Shown here: in pieces, positions 1-6,903 of the stretch
Layout of the letters: each line of letters begins with the position of its first letter
Numbering within the stretch: the stretch's first letter is position 1
NCBI GenBank assembly: GCA_902462665.1
Contig: CABQCM010000012.1
Location: forward strand, 1-10,572
Direction: 5' to 3'
DNA: 10,572 nucleotides
Source of the DNA: an uncultured Oscillospiraceae bacterium
GTDB lineage: Bacteria; Bacillota; Clostridia; Oscillospirales; Acutalibacteraceae
Notes under the pieces: model-generated
What the model saw: only the letters and a program-made list of their open reading frames with translations
The model's database searches: none
What the model was told of the DNA's origin: nothing
Position numbers and translations under genes: made by a program

Positions 1-183
1 GCCCGTACCACCTATGACAACATCCTGCGTCTGGCCGACGACCCGGACGTCAAGGATGCCATCAAGTTTCTCCGTCAGCGCGAAGTGGTACACTTTCAGC
101 GGTTCGGCGAGGGCCTGCGGCTTGCGCAAGATCGCCTGAACGCGAAAAACTTCTATGCCTTTAACCCTGCGTTTGACAAATAA
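1..183 (+). CDS. cotJC: CotJC-like manganese catalase (3' end only)
   Basis: This is the C-terminal 60 residues of a gene that starts outside the window; frame 1 is open from base 1 to a TAA stop. The fragment resembles the end of the Mn-catalase/CotJC family. It carries the helix with REVVHFQRFGE (fragment residues 27-37) and the closing NFYAFNPAFDK. In non-haem dimanganese catalases a His in this last helix binds the metal, so His31 of the fragment is the probable ligand (inference by family alignment from memory). CotJC is an inner spore-coat protein of Bacillus and Clostridia, and full-length proteins are about 190-200 residues, so roughly two thirds is missing here. It converges on the AraC-type gene, with a hairpin between the two stop codons. 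An ordinary vegetative Mn catalase cannot be excluded without the N-terminal part and the cotJA/cotJB context. Confidence 0.82.
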   Translation, partial: ARTTYDNILRLADDPDVKDAIKFLRQREVVHFQRFGEGLRLAQDRLNAKNFYAFNPAFDK

Positions 184-200
184 CTTTTTATTTTTAGCGC

Positions 201-238
201 CAAGCGTCCCCGATGCCATGCCATATGGGGGACGCTTG
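201..238 (+). terminator. Hairpin between convergent cotJC and araC-type genes
   Basis: An 11-bp perfect inverted repeat (CAAGCGTCCCC at 201-211 and its complement at 228-238) lies 17 nt after the cotJC stop and 8 nt after the araC stop on the other strand. The + strand tail is TTCCGTTTTC, only moderately T-rich. The - strand tail is A-rich, so termination is better supported for the + gene. The hairpin may still serve both genes or protect their 3' ends. Confidence 0.6.
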
Positions 239-246
239 TTCCGTTT

Positions 247-1122
247 TCAGCGGTATTCCAACGATTCCTTTGGTTTGTTCGTCCGGCTCAAAAACGGTTC
301 GGCGGAGCCGGCGCTGCGGAGCCGGGCTTGCTCGGGGTCGGAGAGGGCAAGCAGATTATCGGTGTTGGGCCGGCGAAACGCCTTGCGATAAGCGGCGGGC
401 GGAAGACCAACCATTTTTTTGAAAACATTCATAAAGTAGAAGGGGTCGTGAAAGCCGACCTGGGAAGCGATTTCTTTGATGGGCAGGGTTTGAATCTGCA
501 ACAGGCTCATTGCCTTGCGAATGCGCAAAACGGCAATATATTCGCGCACCGAACAGCCCTCATGACGGCGGAACAACTGACCGAAGTAGTCTCGATTCAG
601 GCCCAGCAGACGAGAAAGGCAGTCCACCGACAATTCCTCGGCAAGGTGTTCGGAGATGTATTCTTTGGCTGCCTCCACCCGGCGGCTAAAGCTCAAATTG
701 GCCGCCGAGCGGGCAACCTCGCTGATAATGAGAAAAAATACCTCCTGCATAGCGGCGTGATTGGGATCCGGTTGGACGTTCCAGGCATGGAAGGCGTGAA
801 GAAAAAACAGCATTTGCTCCATATTGCGCAGACAGGTGACTCGCGGCAGAGCGAGGCGTTCTCGATACAGATAAAAATTCATAACCGCTACCCGGCAGCC
901 GGTGGGCAGGGAGATGCGCCTCTCGGTTCCCGCAGCAAGATAAAGACAGCGCCCAGCTTCCACCGAAATGGTTTCGGAGTCACACTGGCATTGTATCGTC
1001 CCTTCGAGTACAAACAACAGCTCGTGAAAGGGAATCGGCCCTGGATGAATCAGTTCGGCGTCAAATGTCATAAAGTGAAACCGGAAGTGATAGAGATAAG
1101 GATCCATTAAAAATTGTTTCAA
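247..1122 (-). CDS. AraC-family transcriptional regulator
   Basis: A 291-residue cytoplasmic DNA-binding regulator. Residues about 20-85 read as the cupin-like effector-binding domain of AraC regulators (HPGPIPFHELLFVLEGTIQC, then an Ala-Gly-rich turn). Residues 148-249 form the paired helix-turn-helix domain, ending in the typical IKEIASQVGFHDPFYFMNVF and a GLPPAAYR motif. The start is taken as TTG at 1122, because GAGGTG (1131-1136, - strand) sits 8 nt upstream. An internal ATG five codons later (1107) is the alternative. A tail of about 41 residues follows the HTH domain, which is longer than usual and partly low in complexity; its DNA contains a 10-bp direct repeat (302-311 and 316-325). 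The gene is divergent from the dockerin gene, so it probably controls that gene in response to a sugar or related ligand. The ligand is unknown. Confidence 0.9.
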   Translation of the reverse strand: MKQFLMDPYLYHFRFHFMTFDAELIHPGPIPFHELLFVLEGTIQCQCDSETISVEAGRCLYLAAGTERRISLPTGCRVAVMNFYLYRERLALPRVTCLRNMEQMLFFLHAFHAWNVQPDPNHAAMQEVFFLIISEVARSAANLSFSRRVEAAKEYISEHLAEELSVDCLSRLLGLNRDYFGQLFRRHEGCSVREYIAVLRIRKAMSLLQIQTLPIKEIASQVGFHDPFYFMNVFKKMVGLPPAAYRKAFRRPNTDNLLALSDPEQARLRSAGSAEPFLSRTNKPKESLEYR

Positions 1123-1168
1123 GCTGGATTCACCTCGGATAATTCTATATTTTAATCGAAAAATTCTA

Positions 1169-1197
1169 TTGCTTTTTCGGCGGCCGATTACTAGAAT
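1169..1197 (+). promoter_or_regulatory. Sigma-A-type promoter of the dockerin gene
   Basis: TTGCTT (1169-1174), a 17-nt spacer and TAGAAT (1192-1197) make a good vegetative promoter, predicting a transcript start near 1204 and a leader of about 88 nt. AATTCTAT occurs twice just upstream or overlapping (1141-1148 and 1162-1169) with a 21-bp period. That is about two helical turns and would suit an AraC-type dimer, though this is inference. Confidence 0.6.
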
Positions 1198-1219
1198 AAC
1201 TATAAGAACAGCATAACAT

Positions 1220-1250
1220 ATTCAAAGTAAATTGGCAATTTATTTTGAAT
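1220..1250. promoter_or_regulatory. 31-bp near-perfect inverted repeat (operator or 5'-leader hairpin)
   Basis: ATTCAAAGTAAATTG (1220-1234), a single G, then CAATTTATTTTGAAT (1236-1250). The 15-bp arms differ at one position (G1227 against T1243), which would be a G-U pair in RNA, so the transcript can fold without a mismatch. It lies downstream of the predicted -10 box and upstream of the ribosome binding site, so it could be a repressor operator, an mRNA-stabilising hairpin, or both. Confidence 0.7.
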
Positions 1251-1291
1251 CGAGAAACGGATTAAATTGATGGAAAGGAAAGGGTAATACT

Positions 1292-3085
1292 ATGAAAAAA
1301 ACAGGTTTGTTGCGTGCCTTGGCGTTTTTGGTGGCACTGCTGATGAGCGTGGGTTGGATGCCAGTGGCTGCGGAGGAAGAGTTCGTTCCTGTGGAACTGC
1401 AAGCCTGGAGGGGAGATGCCCTGCAGCAGTCGGCGGCACAGACTGGGACCCTCAATGCGGCCGGAAACCGTATTTTTACCACTTATGAGGAGCTGATTGG
1501 TGTATGCCAGCAGCAGGGAGTGCCTCAGAATGTGATGATTCACAGCATGTATATGCCGGTCAAATATCATATGGAAGACAGCCTGTCGCTGACGGTTCGT
1601 CTGTATGCGGGCGAGGAAGTAACCGGCACCATTTGCTGGGCCGATATGATTTATGACGCTGTCGGCAGCGGGGATACCTATGATTTTAAATTGGAGATTG
1701 ACGCCGAAACCTATCAGGCGGCTCCCGTCGTCACGGACGATTTGTACGGCTATGCGTATCGTGAATTTACCATGGAGGTCAATCTGGACGACCCAATTTA
1801 TGATATGGATGAAAAATCATTTCAAGTTCGTTTCTATAATTTTGGCGTTACGGATATTACGCTGTACAGCATGGAGGTTTACAACGAAACAGCTGGGGAA
1901 GTAATTTTCATAGCCAATCCATATGCGCTGTATAAGGCGGAACATATCACGCCGGTTGACAAGGTGACCATTCCCGCCGGAAACAATTCTGGTATTGTGA
2001 CTTACTCGGGAACAGAGTGTTTTCCCCAACGTCCGCAGGCCAATGCGGAGCCGTATTGCAAATTTAATGCCGATGGAATGGGAAATAAGGCGCTGTTGTT
2101 GGAAACGGGGCGGACATTGACTGCGGGCACGTATGAATTCGTTGTGGATTTCGCTACCTGCTATACCTTAGTCAAAGGAGACCGGGCTATTTTTGAACTG
2201 GTTCGTCGCGAGGGAGAAACCGAAACGACAGTGTGGAGCCATATCTATACCCACGAGGAGGCTGCGCAGCGGCTGGGATCGGTGGATTATGTGGATACCG
2301 AGGGAATGTACGATCGGTATGTCATCTCGGTGGAAGTGCCTGCTGGGCAGATGCCAGAGCAGTATGCTTTGAGGATTTATGCTACCAACTACAGCGATCT
2401 GTACGTGCGCGGCGTGACGCTCAACGAGTTGGTCCCCGCTTCTTTGGCGGCAGTGCGGGCGGTGGAAAACCAAATCAACGCCCTGCCTGCTGCGGATGCT
2501 CTGACGCTGGACGACGCACCGGCGGTGGAAGCTGCGCGCTCGGCGCTGGAGGATTTAACGGCGCAGCAGCGCGAGCAGGTGAACGCCGAGGTAGTACAAA
2601 AGCTGGAAGAGGCACAGACGGCAATTGCTGCGCTTCGACAGGCCTATGAAGCCAAGCGGGCGGACGACGCAAAACGAGTGATCGACGCGATTGACGCGAT
2701 TGGCCCGTTGGATGAAAGCAACTATATGACCAAGAAAGAACAGATTGACACGGCACAGTCTGCGTTGGAGGAGTACGACGCATTGTATCGCGACGACGCA
2801 CAGGCGGCTTCTCTCATTACCAATCGTCAGGCGCTGAGCGATGCGCAGGCAGCCTGGGAGAAGTTGTCGACTGCGATTGCTTACGGCGATGTTGATTTGA
2901 GCGGAAGCATTGATGCGAGCGACGCGCTGATGGCGCTGCAGCACAGCGTTTCTATTCTGACGCTGGATGAATCGCAATACCGGCGGGCAAACGTAGACGG
3001 CAATGAAAACGTGGATGCGTCCGATGCGCTTTTGATTTTGCAGCATTCGGTCAAACTGATTGATCGTTTCCCGGTTGAGAAATAA
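1292..3085 (+). CDS. Secreted protein with tandem helical modules and C-terminal type I dockerin
   Basis: A 597-residue exported protein. The start is supported by AAGGAAAGGG just upstream of ATG. Residues 1-27 are a signal peptide (Lys-rich n-region, long Leu/Ala/Val core, PVAA before the predicted cut). Residues about 28-382 are rich in Thr, Tyr and acidic residues, look beta-rich, and are not recognised. Residues about 383-530 hold two related helical modules (about 386-448 and 461-526), each with a V-x-x-x-I-x-x-L/I start and A-rich helices, like spacer modules of Gram-positive surface proteins. Residues 532-597 are a type I dockerin with two Ca-binding F-hand repeats (DVDLSGSIDASDAL and NVDGNENVDASDAL), each followed by a LQHSV helix. 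The dockerin predicts docking to a cohesin on a cellulosome scaffold or cell surface. No glycosidase catalytic signature was seen. It is probably controlled by the divergent AraC-type regulator. Confidence 0.88.
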   Translation: MKKTGLLRALAFLVALLMSVGWMPVAAEEEFVPVELQAWRGDALQQSAAQTGTLNAAGNRIFTTYEELIGVCQQQGVPQNVMIHSMYMPVKYHMEDSLSLTVRLYAGEEVTGTICWADMIYDAVGSGDTYDFKLEIDAETYQAAPVVTDDLYGYAYREFTMEVNLDDPIYDMDEKSFQVRFYNFGVTDITLYSMEVYNETAGEVIFIANPYALYKAEHITPVDKVTIPAGNNSGIVTYSGTECFPQRPQANAEPYCKFNADGMGNKALLLETGRTLTAGTYEFVVDFATCYTLVKGDRAIFELVRREGETETTVWSHIYTHEEAAQRLGSVDYVDTEGMYDRYVISVEVPAGQMPEQYALRIYATNYSDLYVRGVTLNELVPASLAAVRAVENQINALPAADALTLDDAPAVEAARSALEDLTAQQREQVNAEVVQKLEEAQTAIAALRQAYEAKRADDAKRVIDAIDAIGPLDESNYMTKKEQIDTAQSALEEYDALYRDDAQAASLITNRQALSDAQAAWEKLSTAIAYGDVDLSGSIDASDALMALQHSVSILTLDESQYRRANVDGNENVDASDALLILQHSVKLIDRFPVEK

Positions 3086-3126
3086 AAGACTGCCGTAACA
3101 GCCCGGAACTTTCGTTGGACGAAGAG

Positions 3127-3165
3127 AGCCAGACGCCGAAGTGCAATCGGCGCCTGGCTTTTTAT
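3127..3165 (+). terminator. Rho-independent terminator of the dockerin gene
   Basis: AGCCAGACGCCGA (3127-3139) pairs with TCGGCGCCTGGCT (3147-3159) with one A-C mismatch and a 7-nt loop, and is followed by TTTTTATT. It lies 41 nt after the stop codon. Confidence 0.9.
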
Positions 3166-3264
3166 TCTTGATTTTATGAAATCAAATTTTTGGTATCAAG
3201 AGCATTTTGGCGCGGTTTTCGGTTCCCCTTTGCGGGTAAAATCCGGCACAATGTCTACCAAGAC

Positions 3265-3293
3265 TTGACGGTTGGCCGGTAGGATGATACAAT
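3265..3293 (+). promoter_or_regulatory. Sigma-A-type promoter of the mtnN-like gene/operon
   Basis: TTGACG (3265-3270), exactly 17 nt, then TACAAT (3288-3293): ten of twelve consensus positions. The predicted start near 3300 gives a leader of about 160 nt before the nucleosidase ATG. A short inverted repeat (GTCT-ACCA-AGAC, 3253-3264) abuts the -35 box. Confidence 0.65.
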
Positions 3294-3299
3294 ATTCGC

Positions 3300-3462
3300 A
3301 AAGTTTGCTTGGACAACGCAATTCGGCTGTAATAGGCTTAGGCAGAGAAATACCGTAAAGCAAAGAGTGGAAAAATACTGCCGTGTAAATTGAGCAAGGC
3401 GTTCGGCGGCGGTAAGCGAAAAAACAACGGGCGCCGCCCGTTGAATGGGAAAGGAATCGAAT
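3300..3462 (+). other. Long 5' leader of the nucleosidase gene
   Basis: About 160 nt separate the predicted transcript start from the ATG at 3463. Visible pairings are GCAAA-G-TTTGC (3298-3308), GGCAG (3341-3345) with CTGCC (3378-3382), and a strong hairpin at 3425-3443 just before the ribosome binding site. It matches no riboswitch or T-box consensus that I can recall. Together with the terminator and promoter regions, it accounts for the gene-free stretch 3086-3462. Confidence 0.4.
3425..3443 (-). terminator. Terminator-like hairpin read on the - strand, upstream of the mtnN-like RBS
   Basis: CAACGGGCG and its perfect complement surround one central base (3425-3443). On the - strand the GC-rich stem is followed directly by TTTTTT (3424-3419), the form of an intrinsic terminator, although no sense gene lies upstream of it on that strand. 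On the + strand the same sequence forms a hairpin ending 7 nt before AAAGGA. Confidence 0.5.
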
Positions 3463-4173
3463 ATGCTTCAAACAATCAAAGTGGGACTGGTGGTGTCCGA
3501 CGAGGGGGAGTTTGCCCCCATTACCGAGTACTTGCCTCAGGGAGGGACGCGGGAATGCAGCGACTGGCGCGGCTATCGCAGTGTGCTGCTCTCCGCACAG
3601 GAAGGTCCGGTTCGGTTTGAAATGCGCGTGGTGCTCTGCGGCATTGGATTGAGCAATGCGGCGGCCGCGACTGCGTTTCTGATTGCCGACGGAGCCGATT
3701 TTATCTGCAACGAAGGGCTGTCCGGCGCATTGCAGGGGCTGTCGCGCGGAGAACTGGTGGTGGGCAGCGGGTTTGTCCAGCATGATTTTGACGCCACCGC
3801 CCTTGGGTATGAGCGTGGACAGGTTTGCGGTCAGGCGACGGTGATGCCGGTGTTTGGCGAGCTTACCGCTGGTTTTTGTTCGATGCATCCTGAGTTAAAA
3901 ACCGGCATTTTGGCCAGCGGGGACGCCTTTATCTGCTCCAAGGAGAAAAAACAAGAGTTGTGCGAGCGTTATGGTGCGCTGGCTTGCGATATGGAGTCCT
4001 CTGCTATCGCGCTCACCTGTCTGCGCAGCCAGATTCCTTTTTTAGTCGTGCGCCAAGCGGCCGACGACGCGGGGGATGGGGCGGCTGAGGTGTATCGTGA
4101 GATCAATGCTTGCCTCGACCAGGGCGTCGTCGCCCTGCTGTTTGACAGTCTGCGCCAGCTCTGCTGCGCGTGA
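3463..4173 (+). CDS. mtnN: MTA/SAH nucleosidase-like protein (PNP/UDP phosphorylase superfamily)
   Basis: A 236-residue cytosolic enzyme of the 5'-methylthioadenosine/S-adenosylhomocysteine nucleosidase type, expected to cleave adenine from MTA and SAH and so feed the methionine cycle. ATG 3463 is preferred because AAAGGA ends 7 nt upstream; an in-frame ATG at 3445 has no RBS. Visible motifs are the N-terminal acidic turn SDEGEF (Glu14 or Glu16 as the family's catalytic Glu), CGIGLSNAAAAT (59-70), NEGLSGAL (83-90), VQHDFDATALGYERGQ (105-120), ASGDAFI (151-157), CDMESSAIA (175-183, with Met-Glu for ribose binding) and VRQAADDAGD (196-205). The usual Ser-Asp pair before the purine site reads Ala-Asp here (Asp201 kept). 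Length fits the family (about 230). The family assignment is firm; the exact substrate is less so. It is likely the first gene of a + strand transcript that continues into the flippase gene 74 nt later. Confidence 0.78.
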   Translation: MLQTIKVGLVVSDEGEFAPITEYLPQGGTRECSDWRGYRSVLLSAQEGPVRFEMRVVLCGIGLSNAAAATAFLIADGADFICNEGLSGALQGLSRGELVVGSGFVQHDFDATALGYERGQVCGQATVMPVFGELTAGFCSMHPELKTGILASGDAFICSKEKKQELCERYGALACDMESSAIALTCLRSQIPFLVVRQAADDAGDGAAEVYREINACLDQGVVALLFDSLRQLCCA

Positions 4174-4247
4174 ATAAAACCGGACAGGACCGCATACAAA
4201 TGATCTGACGCCACTTTGCTGTGGCTCGTCAAGAAGGGGGCGACCGC

Positions 4248-5957
4248 TTGAAGCCGAAACTAAACAATAAAAAACAGAGCTTCCTGGAAGGTGCTATGGT
4301 ACTGGTTATCGCCACCGGGCTTGTTAAGATTATCGGCGCGATTTTTAAAATTCCGCTGGGAAATCTGTTGGGCGAGCTTGGCTCGGGATATTTCCAGAAT
4401 GCTTACGACCTTTATCTACCGATTTATTCTCTGGCGATGGCGGGGCTTCCCATTGCGGTTTCCCGTATGGTGGCCGACAGCGTGGCGAGAAACCGCTACC
4501 GCGACGCGCGACAGATTTTCCGTATGGCGCGTCGAACCTTTTTAATCACCGGTCTGACGGGTTTTGTGCTCATGCTGGCCGTATCCTACCCGTATGTGCT
4601 CTCTATCGGCGGAAAAACCGAGGCGCTGCCCGGGATTTTGACCATTGCTCCCTCGATTTTGTTCTGCTGCGTCATGTCTTCGTACCGCGGCTATTATGAG
4701 GGGCTTCGCAACATGACGCCCACTGCCGTCTCCCAAGTGATTGAAGCGATGGGGAAGCTGGTTCTGGGGCTTGGATTTGCTTATGGAGCGCGAGCGATGG
4801 GGCTGGCTGTGCAGTATCAGGCTGCGGGTGCGATTCTCGGTATCACCATCGGCACTCTGCTGGGAGCGATTTATCTTTGGGTACGCTTCCATGTATCGGG
4901 GGACGGTATTACTCGACAGAATTTGATGGAGTCTCCGGCCGCCTACAGCGGGCGCCATACCGTGCGTTTGCTTGCGGCCATTGCCATTCCGGTCGTTCTG
5001 GGGTCGATGGCCAATCAGATTGCCAGCCTGGTCGACGCCGTGACGGTGCAAAACCGCCTAACTCATATGGTAACGCAGGCTGGGATGGGACTGGAAAGCA
5101 TCTATCCCGAGATGATGGCCGATCTGTCCGCGTCCTACGGCTCGGTAGCCGAAGTGCTCGATCACGTTCCCACCTATCTGTACGGCTGCTATAAGGTCTA
5201 TGCTTTCTCTATCTTTAATTTGGTTCCTACCCTCACTTCGGTGCTGGGTATCAGCGCGCTTCCCGCGTTGTCGACGGCTTGGGCATCCCGTAGCCGCCGA
5301 GCGGTGCGCGCCAGCGTCGAATCGGTGCTGCGCATTACCTCCATTATTGTCTTTCCCTGCGGCCTGGGGATGTCGGTGTTGTCCTCGGGCGTGCTGAATC
5401 TTTTGTTCCATTCCAAGCCCATCGGCGCGGCCATCGCGGCCCCGAATCTTTTTATTTTGGGATTCGCGGCCATCTTCGCCGGACTGGTCATGCCGATGAC
5501 TAACATGCTGCAGGCCATCGGGAAGCAGAAAATCCCGGTGCGCAATATTATTGTGGGCGCGATGTTGAAAATCGTGGTTAATTTTGCTCTGGTGGGGATT
5601 CCTACGGTCAATATCCACGGTGCGTCGGCTGGTACGCTGGTGTGCTATATGTACATGTTTGTCATGAACTTTTATGCGCTGTGCAAGTACACCAAGCTTA
5701 TTCCCAATCTGCTGCGTACCTTCGTCAAGCCATTGACGGCCGGGCTTTTTTGTGCGGCGGCGGCCTGGGCCGCCAACGGCCTGCTGGCCGGGAGGCTGTC
5801 GAGCAGCGTTACCACGATAGCAGCGATTGTCATTGCGGGGATTGTTTATCTGGCCGCCCTGGTTTTACTTCGTGTTTTGACCAAAGACGATATTTTAATG
5901 CTGCCCAAAGGCAAAAAAATTGCTAAAACACTTGAAAAATTGCATTGGATAGGGTAA
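4248..5957 (+). CDS. MOP-superfamily flippase, SpoVB/YabM-like polysaccharide biosynthesis protein
   Basis: A 569-residue polytopic membrane protein with about 14 hydrophobic segments, matching the SpoVB/YabM/MurJ-like branch of the MOP superfamily. Typical features are SFLEGAMVLVIATGLVKIIG at the N-terminus, then IPLGNLLGELGSGYFQNAYD, GLPIAVSRMVA, SSYRGYYEGLRNMTPTAVSQ, and in the second half VLGISALPALSTAW and MTNMLQAIGK. The family moves undecaprenyl-linked sugar precursors across the membrane; SpoVB acts in spore cortex synthesis. The start is taken as TTG 4248, because AAGAAGGGGG (4231-4240) lies 7 nt upstream; an upstream in-frame GTG at 4221 has no comparable site. Its stop lies 62 nt before the chosen mazG start. 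Adjacency to mazG and rqcP copies the Bacillus yabM-yabN-yabO order and favours a YabM-like orthologue over true SpoVB. The substrate is unproven. Confidence 0.87.
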   Translation: MKPKLNNKKQSFLEGAMVLVIATGLVKIIGAIFKIPLGNLLGELGSGYFQNAYDLYLPIYSLAMAGLPIAVSRMVADSVARNRYRDARQIFRMARRTFLITGLTGFVLMLAVSYPYVLSIGGKTEALPGILTIAPSILFCCVMSSYRGYYEGLRNMTPTAVSQVIEAMGKLVLGLGFAYGARAMGLAVQYQAAGAILGITIGTLLGAIYLWVRFHVSGDGITRQNLMESPAAYSGRHTVRLLAAIAIPVVLGSMANQIASLVDAVTVQNRLTHMVTQAGMGLESIYPEMMADLSASYGSVAEVLDHVPTYLYGCYKVYAFSIFNLVPTLTSVLGISALPALSTAWASRSRRAVRASVESVLRITSIIVFPCGLGMSVLSSGVLNLLFHSKPIGAAIAAPNLFILGFAAIFAGLVMPMTNMLQAIGKQKIPVRNIIVGAMLKIVVNFALVGIPTVNIHGASAGTLVCYMYMFVMNFYALCKYTKLIPNLLRTFVKPLTAGLFCAAAAWAANGLLAGRLSSSVTTIAAIVIAGIVYLAALVLLRVLTKDDILMLPKGKKIAKTLEKLHWIG

Positions 5958-6019
5958 AATATCGCTGTAAACTCGCGGTTTTACAGGGTTGTGCATTGGA
6001 TTCGTTGGAAAAGGGAAGT

Positions 6020-6835
6020 GTGAGAAACGTGCCAAAGGAATTTGCCTTTCAAGACCGATATACGGTGGAAGACTTGCTTTCCATCATGGCGCTGCTGCGC
6101 TCTCCCGACGGCTGCCCCTGGGACCGGGAGCAAAATCACCGCTCCATCCGGCTGAATATGATTGAGGAAGCTTACGAGGCGGCCGACGCGATTGACCTCG
6201 ACGATACCGCCGCTTTGTGCGAAGAACTGGGGGATGTGCTGCTTCAGGTCGTCTTTCATAGCCGTATGGCGCAGGAGGCCGGGGAGTTTACCTTTGACGA
6301 CGTTTGCGATGGTATTTGCCGCAAGTTAATTGAGCGTCATCCTCATGTATTTGGCGAGGTGCAGGTTGGCGGGGCCGACGAGGTGCTGCGCAACTGGGAG
6401 GCCATCAAGCAAAAGACCAAACAGCAGGATACGGCGACACAAACGCTGCAGGCGGTTCCCCGTGCGTTTCCGGCTTTGATGCGGGCGCAGAAGGTGCAAA
6501 AGAGAGCGGCTAAGGTCGGCTTTGACTGGGATCGGCTGGAGGATGCCTTTTCCAAACTGGAGGAGGAATGCGCGGAATTCCGGCAGGCTGCCAAGCAGGG
6601 GGACGCCGTGCATACAGCGGAGGAAATGGGCGATCTTTTGTTCGCGGCGGTGAACGTTAGCCGTTTTGCTCAGGTGGATGCGGAGGATGCGCTGCACGGG
6701 GCGACCGAGAAGTTTATTCGTCGTTTTGCCGGCGTGGAGCAGTTGGCTTGCGAGCAGGGGATGGACATGAAGACCGCGTCGTTGGACGAGCTGGATCGCT
6801 TGTGGGATCAGGTAAAGCTTGAGGAACGAGCTTGA
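6020..6835 (+). CDS. mazG: Nucleoside triphosphate pyrophosphohydrolase MazG
   Basis: About 271 residues. MazG hydrolyses (d)NTPs, including damaged ones, to NMP and pyrophosphate in the cytosol. The N-terminal domain carries LLRSPDGCPWDREQ (25-38), MIEEAYEAADAI (47-58) and CEELGDVLLQ (67-76), giving the ExxE...ExxD magnesium site. A second degenerate MazG repeat has KLEEECAEF (179-187) and AEEMGDLLFAAVNVSRF (200-216), as in E. coli MazG (about 263 residues). The start is uncertain: GTG 6020 has AAGGGA 3-4 nt upstream and gives a normal N-terminus. GTG 6029 would give PKEFAFQDRY right after Met. TTG 6005, or TTG 5945 overlapping the flippase gene, would add unusual residues. Bacillus YabN at the same position has an extra N-terminal tetrapyrrole-methylase domain, which is absent here. 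HU follows 68 nt downstream. Confidence 0.9.
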   Translation: MRNVPKEFAFQDRYTVEDLLSIMALLRSPDGCPWDREQNHRSIRLNMIEEAYEAADAIDLDDTAALCEELGDVLLQVVFHSRMAQEAGEFTFDDVCDGICRKLIERHPHVFGEVQVGGADEVLRNWEAIKQKTKQQDTATQTLQAVPRAFPALMRAQKVQKRAAKVGFDWDRLEDAFSKLEEECAEFRQAAKQGDAVHTAEEMGDLLFAAVNVSRFAQVDAEDALHGATEKFIRRFAGVEQLACEQGMDMKTASLDELDRLWDQVKLEERA

Positions 6836-6903
6836 ACGATGAAAATTGCCATTCTCAGGCGGGGTATGCCTGTGGAATAAATAAAAAATTGGAGGAATTA
6901 TCA

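Noticed and set aside
302..325. Short direct repeat (GCGGAGCCGG twice) in the 3' end of the AraC-type gene
   Set aside because: Only two copies inside coding sequence; most likely a small local duplication, so not reported as a repeat element.
328..1110. Long + strand open reading frame antisense to the AraC-type gene
   Set aside because: It has no ribosome binding site and no recognisable domain, and it fully mirrors a well-supported AraC-family gene.
2555..3046. - strand open frame of 163 codons inside the dockerin gene
   Set aside because: Antisense shadow of the GC-rich helical and dockerin coding sequence; the sense strand has clear motifs.
3294..3462. T-box or known SAM-type riboswitch before the nucleosidase gene
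   Set aside because: No T-box sequence, no GGTGG-type bulge and no SAM/SAH aptamer core could be found; kept only as an unassigned leader.
5058..5618. - strand open frame of 186 codons inside the flippase gene
   Set aside because: Composition rich in His, Arg, Gln and Asp typical of an antisense shadow; no RBS and no motif.
6846..6880. Possible promoter (TTGCCA ... GAATAA) just before HU
   Set aside because: Spacing is about 23 nt and no other -10 fits; not strong enough to list.
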